A stretch of DNA of 20,913 nucleotides from Candidatus Helarchaeota archaeon. GTDB taxonomy: Archaea; Asgardarchaeota; Lokiarchaeia; Helarchaeales; HEL-GB-A. The DNA lies in the NCBI GenBank assembly GCA_013375405.1, contig JABXJU010000063.1, positions 1-20,913 on the forward strand, in the 5' to 3' direction. Positions 14,773-20,913 of this stretch are shown in pieces (within the stretch, counting starts at the first letter, position 1; each line of letters begins with the position of its first letter). The translations under genes were made by a program, and so were the position numbers. The notes below the pieces were generated by a model. It ran no database searches and had not been told where the DNA came from. It was given only the letters and a program-made list of their open reading frames with translations.

Positions 14773-16227
14773 TTAATCTTGCATCTCTTGCCATTCTTTC
14801 ATTAATTGTTCGAGCTTACCATCCCATTTAGTTTCCATAAATGGACCAATATCGCCGGAATCACGCGGTCCAACAAGCACTTTCCAATTTGCCAGTCCTT
14901 CAAGCTCCCCCGATAAGCGAGCCGCCAAACCAGGAATAATAACGACCTTATGTTTAACTTTGTTTTCTAATCCAGATTCCTTGATTGCTTCTGCGACATG
15001 TTCTGCCTTAATTTGTCCTCCCGCTACTGCAGATTCAACGCAGATCCCTTCAGAATCGACCAATAATAACCAACCGTTAAGTTTCAATGCTTCAAGGTCA
15101 TCTTTCACTGCGAAATAAGTCATTGTATAGTTCGTCGTAACAAAAACCGGCGAATTCTCGTCGGGCGTCCCAAGCTCATAGAGTTTTGCATCAACTGATG
15201 GATGTACCCGGGGATCAGAATAGACTGCTTGTCGAAGAACCATGAGCCCCAACAACAACCAGGAATCAGCCGTTTGAACGATAACCATATTAGTCGAGCG
15301 ACCAATGAAAGTAATACCTAGTTCGCCCTCGCAAAAAGCAGTTTCAATACGTTCGGCTTCACTCATACCAGAGCTTTTTCCAATATAAGCCGTAGCTAGC
15401 ACCGAAATGATCGGCCAACCCGCACTTTTGTTATCTTTCCTAATTGCTGCCTTTCGAAGCATCATGAACCTGTCAAGGGAGTCAGCGAGATGCCCATCGG
15501 TTGGCATCAACCCGGGATCCACTGCAATTTTCTCAAGCCCTGCGCCTGCCATCGAAGTGGCTAGGCTGACCAGTTCATTGAGATCTGTTGAAAATGCCAC
15601 GACGCCACAATCATTTTGCATCGCAATCTGGGCGATTTGTTGCCAGTTATCCTTAGTCGCCGCATAGAGCAACGGATTTTTACCTTTGGCTGCCTGTGCT
15701 CCAGCTTTTAACACGGCAGGATTCGTGGAACATAATACCAAGGGTATGTTGGCTATTGCTAAGGTTTTTTTAACTGCTTTCGCAAAAGTTGCGGGATCAT
15801 TCGAGACTGCACGAATTGCGAGTCCTTGTAGTGTTAAAGTCTCACCAATTCGATAAACGTTCCAATCCTTCACAAATTTCGCACGTTCTTCAAGGACGGC
15901 TTCGTTGTTATCTGGAGCTGCAAGGATAATCGCGCTGGGACTATAAAACGTTAATTCGTGCCGGTAGAGGACTTCTTCCCCGCCGATAGTGATTGCGCGA
16001 TCCCCTACACCCACTTTGATTGGTCGAATCGGTGCTGTAATAAGATCTTTCAATTTTTTGAGTTTTTTTGCATATTTCTTCTCTTTCATGAGGGGCTTGC
16101 AATCTGCTATCTCATAGACGTGATCTAGCAATTTAACGGCAAATGCCATGCAAGTCTCTTCGCCGCATTCCCCACAATTGGTACCCGGAAGCAATGGTGT
16201 GACCCGGAGTGGACTAACTTTTACCAT
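14773..16227 (-). CDS. cdhE: ACDS gamma subunit, corrinoid iron-sulfur protein large subunit
   Basis: The 484-residue product has an N-terminal [4Fe-4S] domain with Cys 18, 21, 26 and 43 (NCGECGEETCMAFAVKL and IADCKP). Next come a TIM barrel (VGVGDRAITIGGEEVLYRHE; PLLYAAT; LEKIAVDPG near 237) and a C-terminal corrinoid-binding half (NSPVFVTTNYTMTYFAV; GWLLLVDSEGICVES; KVVIIPGLAARLSGELE). This is CdhE/AcsC, which with CdhD carries the methyl group from tetrahydropterin to the A-cluster of CdhC. Length is normal. I chose the ATG at 16227 because GGAGGT lies 6 nt upstream, inside the last codons of cdhD; the in-frame ATG at 16251 lies within cdhD and has no site. It is the last gene of the operon, followed by a T-rich terminator. 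Confidence 0.95.
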   Translation of the reverse strand: MVKVSPLRVTPLLPGTNCGECGEETCMAFAVKLLDHVYEIADCKPLMKEKKYAKKLKKLKDLITAPIRPIKVGVGDRAITIGGEEVLYRHELTFYSPSAIILAAPDNNEAVLEERAKFVKDWNVYRIGETLTLQGLAIRAVSNDPATFAKAVKKTLAIANIPLVLCSTNPAVLKAGAQAAKGKNPLLYAATKDNWQQIAQIAMQNDCGVVAFSTDLNELVSLATSMAGAGLEKIAVDPGLMPTDGHLADSLDRFMMLRKAAIRKDNKSAGWPIISVLATAYIGKSSGMSEAERIETAFCEGELGITFIGRSTNMVIVQTADSWLLLGLMVLRQAVYSDPRVHPSVDAKLYELGTPDENSPVFVTTNYTMTYFAVKDDLEALKLNGWLLLVDSEGICVESAVAGGQIKAEHVAEAIKESGLENKVKHKVVIIPGLAARLSGELEGLANWKVLVGPRDSGDIGPFMETKWDGKLEQLMKEWQEMQD

Positions 16228-16229
16228 TT

Positions 16230-17480
16230 TTATACCTCCATTGTAATCCAATCCAATAGATTCACTGTTGGTCCTTTATCCTTCGTGGTTAATGCCTTTA
16301 CGATTGATTTGAAGCCCATCTGCGCTCCAGGATGCAACATCATAGCTATATCTAGGCCACAAAGCGAGAGCACGTAAGCCGTGATGATCTCCCAGAAGGG
16401 TCCTCGGTATACCCGCGGTCCCCATTCCGGCCGCTTTTTATCTGAGCTGAACGCTTCACGTGCGCCCCATGCATTGGTGGTTCCCCCGCTCATCGGACAC
16501 TGTAAGGCCTCCTCACCTTTAAGTCCGGCTAAGCGGATTCGTTCATAAATCGAAAATGAATATTCGAGCCCATAACCGAGGGTAGCACAGGTCGGATCAA
16601 TAACGATATGATCTTTCGGCAGTCCCATCTCGATAATCGTTTGATTGAGCTTTTTCTGGTCATTTAATTCAAGTTGAGTCCATGCAAGGATGTTATGATC
16701 ATACTTTTTAGCGATAGGTAAAATTTTTTCAACTGTTGCGAGCTCTAAGGAGCTTAACATGAACCGTTCTGCTTCGGCGACTTCGCCACAGGCTTCAAAG
16801 ACCTTGGGATCCATCTCATGGTTTCCAGAACCACCGATAATGATCGGCACATCGACTGCTTGCATGACTTCTTCGAGATTCTTTGCTGTCCATTTTGCTG
16901 ACTTTTTACCACCAAGCTTCTCTGGAATGGTTGGATCGGTTCCAATGAAATGACAAGTGATCATTTCTGCCCCGAAAACTTCCACAGTCTTCTTGGCCCA
17001 TGCTGCCATGTCTTCCGTGACATCATCCGGCTGGAGAAGGTGATCCTTCACCGGTTTCGCAAGCCGGAGAAAACTCTCTCGCTTCTTCGTATTGACTGGA
17101 ATATCGAAAACATCAGCGGTTACGACAGGCGGATTTGGATTATTTCCTTCAAAGCGGTAATAAGGGGGTACATTTTCACCCCCGATCGTGACCGTTTTTC
17201 TGTTTGATCGAATGAATTTCACTTCGGTAATTTGTCCAGGATACGACTCTGCCGGATTAGCGAATTTGACTTGTTTCCATGCGATTTGTCGTAATGTTGG
17301 CATAACTGCTTGCATCATTTGGAGTGTTTGAGGGGGAACGCCTCCCGCCCCAGCAGGAATTTCGATTTCCAGTTCGCCCGATTCAATTGTCACGTTCTTT
17401 AGAACGATTTCGTTGACATTTTTCATTAATTTATCCAATTTCTTTTGAAAATCCGAGATCAATTCGTCATCCAATTTCAT
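16230..17480 (-). CDS. cdhD: ACDS delta subunit, corrinoid iron-sulfur protein small subunit
   Basis: The 416-residue product is CdhD/AcsD. It has the conserved TVTIGGENVPPYYRFEG near 108, a TIM barrel with VDVPIIIGGSGNHEMDP, ILAWTQLELND and HIVIDPTCATLGYGLEYSF, and the C-terminal MMLHPGAQMGFKSIVKAL. It pairs with CdhE to position the B12 cofactor. The first 45 residues form an extra N-terminal element: a short helix (ISDFQKKLDKLMKN) followed by EIVLKNVTIESGELEIEI, which closely matches the 40-residue ORF just upstream. A linker and the conserved barrel follow. I chose the ATG at 17480; an in-frame TTG at 17510 would overlap the small ORF. A weak GAGAAGG lies just before the start. The gene ends 2 bp before cdhE begins. 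Confidence 0.95.
   Translation of the reverse strand: MKLDDELISDFQKKLDKLMKNVNEIVLKNVTIESGELEIEIPAGAGGVPPQTLQMMQAVMPTLRQIAWKQVKFANPAESYPGQITEVKFIRSNRKTVTIGGENVPPYYRFEGNNPNPPVVTADVFDIPVNTKKRESFLRLAKPVKDHLLQPDDVTEDMAAWAKKTVEVFGAEMITCHFIGTDPTIPEKLGGKKSAKWTAKNLEEVMQAVDVPIIIGGSGNHEMDPKVFEACGEVAEAERFMLSSLELATVEKILPIAKKYDHNILAWTQLELNDQKKLNQTIIEMGLPKDHIVIDPTCATLGYGLEYSFSIYERIRLAGLKGEEALQCPMSGGTTNAWGAREAFSSDKKRPEWGPRVYRGPFWEIITAYVLSLCGLDIAMMLHPGAQMGFKSIVKALTTKDKGPTVNLLDWITMEV
16234..16239 (-). promoter_or_regulatory. Shine-Dalgarno site fixing the cdhE start
   Basis: GGAGGT on the minus strand lies within the final cdhD codons (Met-Glu-Val-stop), 6 nt before the cdhE ATG at 16227. The overlap of a ribosome binding site with the previous stop suggests translational coupling of the two corrinoid protein subunits. 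Confidence 0.75.
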
Positions 17481-17493
17481 CAACCTTCTCGAC

Positions 17494-17616
17494 TTAGTAT
17501 TCCAGCTCAAATTCGTCGAATTCTATAGTAACATTCTTCAAAACCACATCATTTTTCGTATCTAGGATACGGTTAAGCTTCCTCTGGAAATCGGTTTCTT
17601 CTTCTTTTTTTGACAA
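17494..17616 (-). CDS. 40-residue protein resembling the CdhD N-terminal domain
   Basis: A short ORF runs from TTG (17616) to TAA (17494-17496) between cdhC and cdhD. The product reads SKKEEETDFQRKLNRILDTK, then NDVVLKNVTIEFDEFELEY. It aligns with the start of CdhD: DFQRKLNRIL with DFQKKLDKLM, and VLKNVTIE identical. Over those eight identical residues, five codons differ synonymously, which points to an old duplication kept under protein-level selection. AGGT lies about 8 nt before the TTG. The ORF is in the same frame as cdhC, separated by the cdhC TAG and three codons, so it could instead be a readthrough extension of CdhC. Likely role: a docking or tether peptide in the ACDS complex (inference). 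It could also be a degenerate fragment, but the intact frame argues against this. Confidence 0.6.
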   Translation of the reverse strand: MSKKEEETDFQRKLNRILDTKNDVVLKNVTIEFDEFELEY

Positions 17617-17625
17617 CGTGATGAC

Positions 17626-19113
17626 CTACTTTTTCTTTTTTGGCTTTTCTTCAATGCGTTTGATGATCATTTCTTCGGCAAAGATCTTTGTATTTTTTAA
17701 GACAATCTTCCATTTAGCGCCACCTGCGGCCCCAAGAGCGCCAGCTGGGAATTGCACCGCTCCCATCATCGGGAGTTGGATCATTCCACCCGCCATTTGA
17801 GGCATTTGTGCTGGCATCTGCATCATTGGCATCGCAGCTTCCGCGAATTCTTCTTCTTCTACTTCTTCCACTTCTTCGGTCCAGTATTCTTGGACTGGGT
17901 GACCTTTGCTCTTCAGGAAGTCCTTCAATTTGGCGATATCTTGGACATCTTGTTCGGTGGCGATCTTATCGTACAGCTCCGGCGGGATGGCATCCTTGAC
18001 ATTCTCTTTAACACTAGCAGGTAACCATACGATGCGCTTCCAACCTCCATCGGCCTGGAAAAACTTTGGAGAACGCATATATTCGATAGCCATTCCTATA
18101 AAACCCTCAACTTGCTTACCACCGCCTGTACTGTTTGCCAGTGTGCTAAAAGGCAAACCATTTACCGCGTTCCCTTTGAAGTTCCTATCCGCAATTCCTA
18201 TCCCTTGGACTTCAGGAATAAAGAATGCAATAGACTCGAAACAACCACAGGAAGTATGGTTATAGGGACTCAAAATAGTATGCATGTGTACTTTTTCTAT
18301 TTCCCCTAATGATTTCTTTTTAGTTGCTTCATTGATTCCCGTATATTCGCCTTTAACAGTATCCAATAGTTCGCCTTTTTCAATCATAAAATTTGGCCCC
18401 TTCGGATCAACTTTTGCAGCTGCTCGTGCATCAAACCAGTTGATGGCTCCACATAATGAAATTCGGTTGGGACTAATCGTACACACGTGTGTAGGTGCAA
18501 AGCTTTGACATAACGTGCATCCATAGAATGCATCCACTTCTTCGTCCTTCATGCCGCGTGCGCGTGCATCTCTTGCCTCATATATGCCTTTGGCGTCTTC
18601 AAATAGTGGTTTTATCTTTTTAGGGTCTGTATAAAGTGTGACTTGAATCTTCTCTATGATACTCTTGAATTCCGTTTTATAGAGTCGAATTAACACTTTC
18701 CCCATAAACTGTAGCGTATTGAATCCCTTCTTGTAGCTGCCCTGAGATAGTCGTAACCATATGTCATATCGCTGATTTAAATGCATCATTCCCTCGATAA
18801 AATTAGTAAACTCGTGAATTCGTCGTTCGAGAACTGCTTCTAGGTCTTTTTCGACCAATTTCCCAGCTACTTCGACAAGGATTCCAAGTGGATATCTTCC
18901 GCCAACCTCCATACTCTGCAGATCTGGCCCTATAACAGTAACTTTCTCGTCCTCGATTTGATTCATTTTTCGGGCTTGGACCAATTCAAACTTTTCTGTA
19001 ATTTTCGGCCCACCTAATTCGACTTGCATTTGCTTTCCACGAATTCTTTCTCCTTCGTAAACTAAGCCGACATCTACTGGGATGTCGTCCCACATACCTT
19101 TTCCTTCAGACAT
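17626..19113 (-). CDS. cdhC: ACDS beta subunit, acetyl-CoA synthase
   Basis: The 495-residue product is archaeal acetyl-CoA synthase, lacking the bacterial CODH-binding N-terminal domain. The A-cluster ligands are plain: Cys 199, 202, 211 and 221 (FYGCTLCQSF, HVC, SLCG) with the same 3-9-10 spacing as the bacterial enzyme, then the CGC motif at 289-291 (NHTSCGCFE). It condenses CO, a methyl group from CdhDE and CoA. After the catalytic part comes an acidic run (about 413-422), then a Met/Pro/Ala-rich linker (nine Met in 27 residues) and a C-terminal WKIVLKNTKIFAEEMIIKRI ending in KPKKKK. That last element resembles the motif of the small ORF and of the CdhD N-terminus. The ATG at 19113 has AAAGGAG 9 nt upstream. 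The stop is TAG, with an open in-frame continuation. Confidence 0.96.
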   Translation of the reverse strand: MSEGKGMWDDIPVDVGLVYEGERIRGKQMQVELGGPKITEKFELVQARKMNQIEDEKVTVIGPDLQSMEVGGRYPLGILVEVAGKLVEKDLEAVLERRIHEFTNFIEGMMHLNQRYDIWLRLSQGSYKKGFNTLQFMGKVLIRLYKTEFKSIIEKIQVTLYTDPKKIKPLFEDAKGIYEARDARARGMKDEEVDAFYGCTLCQSFAPTHVCTISPNRISLCGAINWFDARAAAKVDPKGPNFMIEKGELLDTVKGEYTGINEATKKKSLGEIEKVHMHTILSPYNHTSCGCFESIAFFIPEVQGIGIADRNFKGNAVNGLPFSTLANSTGGGKQVEGFIGMAIEYMRSPKFFQADGGWKRIVWLPASVKENVKDAIPPELYDKIATEQDVQDIAKLKDFLKSKGHPVQEYWTEEVEEVEEEEFAEAAMPMMQMPAQMPQMAGGMIQLPMMGAVQFPAGALGAAGGAKWKIVLKNTKIFAEEMIIKRIEEKPKKKK

Positions 19114-19127
19114 ATTTTCTCTCTCCT

Positions 19128-19658
19128 TTAACTTTTCATTTCCTCCATAAATTTTTTCATTCCTTCTTTCCATTTATCAACCTTTAAATTTGCCAGCCCT
19201 AAAGTGGCATTGGGGATAAAAAAGCGTTCTAATGAGATTGTTTTCATCCAAGGTGCGTAGTGTTTTAGTCGATTCAACATTTGTAGCTCTAGATAGATTG
19301 TCATCCCTGTATAAACGACCACATCATATTTCCCTTTTCCATCCAAGCCTTTCCAGTCAGGGTCAGATAACCGGTTAGTAATATTCACCGCTGTCATAAT
19401 CACGGTGGGGTCAAACCCTTTGTCAAGAAAAGCCTTGGAAATATTGGAGGTCGCCACGATTGGAATGGTTTTTCCTAGTTCGATTAGAAGATCAAGTAGT
19501 GTTTTTCCATCATTCACTTCTATTTGATCTGCTAATGCGCCAACGACGATTAATGGTCTCTGTGCTTTTTTCAAAATCTTTGCTAATTTAGCTGGTTCTT
19601 TCATGGCCACACCCATTTTAGGGTTAATGGCCGCATCTTGCCATGGTCTTGTAGACAT
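19128..19658 (-). CDS. cdhB: ACDS epsilon subunit
   Basis: The 176-residue product is CdhB, the small subunit that binds CdhA in the alpha2-epsilon2 CODH component. Its Rossmann-like fold is visible: PLIVVGALADQIEV near 35, IPIVATSNISKAFLDKG near 66 and YDVVVYTGMTIYLELQMLN near 110, ending with ERFFIPNATLGLANLK. Length is typical for the family (about 170). It is thought to aid electron transfer or FAD binding near the alpha subunit. The ATG at 19658 has GGAGTG about 8 nt upstream, overlapping the cdhA stop; an in-frame GTG at 19667 is too close to that site. It lies 5 nt after cdhA and 14 nt before cdhC. Confidence 0.93.
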   Translation of the reverse strand: MSTRPWQDAAINPKMGVAMKEPAKLAKILKKAQRPLIVVGALADQIEVNDGKTLLDLLIELGKTIPIVATSNISKAFLDKGFDPTVIMTAVNITNRLSDPDWKGLDGKGKYDVVVYTGMTIYLELQMLNRLKHYAPWMKTISLERFFIPNATLGLANLKVDKWKEGMKKFMEEMKS

Positions 19659-19663
19659 CCATC

Positions 19664-20913
19664 TCACACTCCTTTTTTCTTTCGGATCATTCTTGGTAAT
19701 AATGTAGCATCGGGAATTTCCCGGGGTTTCCAGCCCTTCTTCTGAAGGATGGGCATTATCTCATCTTTCATAGTCAAGGGTATGTCCGCTTCAACACGAA
19801 CAAACTTCTCGATATCATCAGGCATTTTTCCATAATATCTCTTGTGGAGATCTATCCAATGGGTGAGTTTCACTGCTCTCCCTTTGAAGTTATCGCTCGG
19901 TCGCAAGCATAATTTTGCTGTTTCCACAATACATTCTTCCACGCTTTCCGCTGCATAAATCAAATGCTCTGGAGTAGGGCCTGCATAAACCTTCTTTCCT
20001 GTGCGCGCATCGATTACGTTCCAACTCTCCTCATCATCGCTACGACCTAAATACTGGCGACGATATTTTGCACCATGAGGTCCGATTATGACAGGAACAC
20101 CAAATCGATTACAACCGGTCGCAATAGATGCTGCTTTTTGGCTGTATGCGCCCCACGCGATTCCACATGCCCCAACACGATTTAGGATATAATCAGCGAT
20201 TTCCTCAAAATTACCACGTAAATTACGCTTCGCGAAAATATTCGCTACCTTCACGGCGGCTCCCACAATATGGGCATTAGCCACGCAGGATCCGACATTA
20301 ACTAAGCCACCCGCATCAAATTCCCCTGGATATTTCTCATAGAGTGTTTGTCCCTCTTCATCCTTAACTCTGGCAATGTCCATCGCAGAGCAGCCGGACA
20401 CTGTAACTATATAGCGTCGTCTTAGGAACTCTTCGGCTATTTTGGCAACTTCCTGCGGACCGTTTGGATAATTAGCACATCCAACTATCGCGACTATTCC
20501 TGGAATCTCCCCCAGTACAATGGGTGAGCCAACACTCCGAATTTCTGTATCTCGAATTTGCCCTCTCCCACTTCGGATTAAGAATTTATCTTCTTTGAAT
20601 CTGTTTTCCCCTGCAACGGCAATCATATCATGGGGGCTAATGCTATGCGAACACACTTCATCACAGCGGCCGCAGCCCACACACAGATCCCAGAGGTCTT
20701 CAAGCAGGGTGAAATCGCCCTGAGCTGCCGCAACCATGGCTGGAGGGATAGGTAGATTGTTTACACAAGCCCGTTGACAATCACTGCATTCTTTACATTC
20801 ACTTGCAATTTTTTGCAACTCTGAATAATCAATTAAATTTTTCATTTTCTTTCGTTTCGGAGCCACCGCCATAGCCACACGCACTGCCACCTCTCCCGCC
20901 TTATCAGCATCGA
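19664..20913 (-). CDS. cdhA: ACDS alpha subunit, carbon monoxide dehydrogenase, C-terminal part
   Basis: About 415 residues of CdhA are visible, and the frame stays open to the window edge. The segment starts inside the protein and covers the two ferredoxin-type [4Fe-4S] motifs special to the archaeal alpha subunit (CKECSDCQRAC and CVGCGRCDEVC). It then has the CODH Rossmann domains with conserved cysteines around the Ni-Fe C-cluster: VAIVGCANYPNGPQ, VTVSGCSAMDIA, LVNVGSCVANAH and SIATGCNRFGVPVIIGPHGA. It oxidises CO or reduces CO2 and delivers CO to CdhC. It is the first visible gene of the operon; its N-terminal part, promoter and any maturation gene are outside. No cooC-like nickel-insertion gene appears between cdhC and cdhD, where some methanogens have one. 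Confidence 0.95.
   Translation of the reverse strand, partial: DADKAGEVAVRVAMAVAPKRKKMKNLIDYSELQKIASECKECSDCQRACVNNLPIPPAMVAAAQGDFTLLEDLWDLCVGCGRCDEVCSHSISPHDMIAVAGENRFKEDKFLIRSGRGQIRDTEIRSVGSPIVLGEIPGIVAIVGCANYPNGPQEVAKIAEEFLRRRYIVTVSGCSAMDIARVKDEEGQTLYEKYPGEFDAGGLVNVGSCVANAHIVGAAVKVANIFAKRNLRGNFEEIADYILNRVGACGIAWGAYSQKAASIATGCNRFGVPVIIGPHGAKYRRQYLGRSDDEESWNVIDARTGKKVYAGPTPEHLIYAAESVEECIVETAKLCLRPSDNFKGRAVKLTHWIDLHKRYYGKMPDDIEKFVRVEADIPLTMKDEIMPILQKKGWKPREIPDATLLPRMIRKKKGV

Noticed and set aside
17752..18508. Several open frames on the plus strand opposite cdhC
   Set aside because: They are antisense to a certain cdhC coding region with intact A-cluster motifs, show no family features, and reflect its low-complexity composition.
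1..20913. tRNA, rRNA, CRISPR, insertion sequence or prophage content
   Set aside because: No cloverleaf-like segments, repeat-spacer arrays, transposase motifs or flanking terminal repeats were seen, and intergenic gaps are short.

Overview
The window is AT-rich archaeal DNA. The evidence is an ACDS-type carbon monoxide dehydrogenase/acetyl-CoA synthase operon (cdhA-B-C-D-E), an HdrA-MvhD fusion, a DUF2117 protein known from archaea, a split methylmalonyl-CoA mutase large subunit, strong GGAG/GGTGAT ribosome binding sites, and TATA-like AT-rich promoters with one apparently leaderless gene. My best guess is an acetogenic or heterotrophic Asgard (Lokiarchaeia-like) or Bathyarchaeia-like lineage. 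No marker here settles which.

Layout. 1-999 (minus): a DUF47/PhoU-like gene followed by the start of a PiT phosphate transporter. 1145-2527 (plus): a DUF2117 protein with an extra N-terminal alpha/beta domain. 2539-4923 (minus): a stand-alone HdrA fused to MvhD. 5051-5980 (minus): an unrecognised protein built from two duplicated modules. 6162-10103 (plus): a probable acyl-CoA operon of SCP2-type thiolase homologue, DUF35 Zn-ribbon/OB protein, methylmalonyl-CoA mutase catalytic subunit and an unknown protein. 10137-13195 (minus): four tandem paralogous DUF998 membrane proteins. 13276-14112 (plus): a nitrilase-superfamily protein. 14191-14694 (minus): a small HExxH protein. 14773-20913 (minus): cdhE, cdhD, a newly noticed 40-residue ORF, cdhC, cdhB and the 3' part of cdhA.

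How they fit. The cdh operon makes or cleaves acetyl-CoA through the carbonyl branch of the Wood-Ljungdahl pathway. HdrA-MvhD would handle electron bifurcation or ferredoxin-linked electron flow. The thiolase/DUF35/mutase cluster would interconvert branched and linear acyl-CoA esters. DUF47 with PiT is a phosphate uptake pair.

Most interesting: between cdhC and cdhD lies a short ORF (17494-17616), in frame with and just after the cdhC amber stop, whose product resembles the CdhD N-terminus. The same [IV]VLKN hairpin-like motif also ends CdhC, which suggests a shared docking element in the ACDS complex. Several enzymes have altered key residues: no nucleophilic Cys in the thiolase, Lys to Arg in the nitrilase triad, Asn to Cys in the mutase, and changed Cys spacing in HdrA. 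No RNA genes, IS elements or CRISPR arrays were seen. The longest intergenic gap is about 180 bp.
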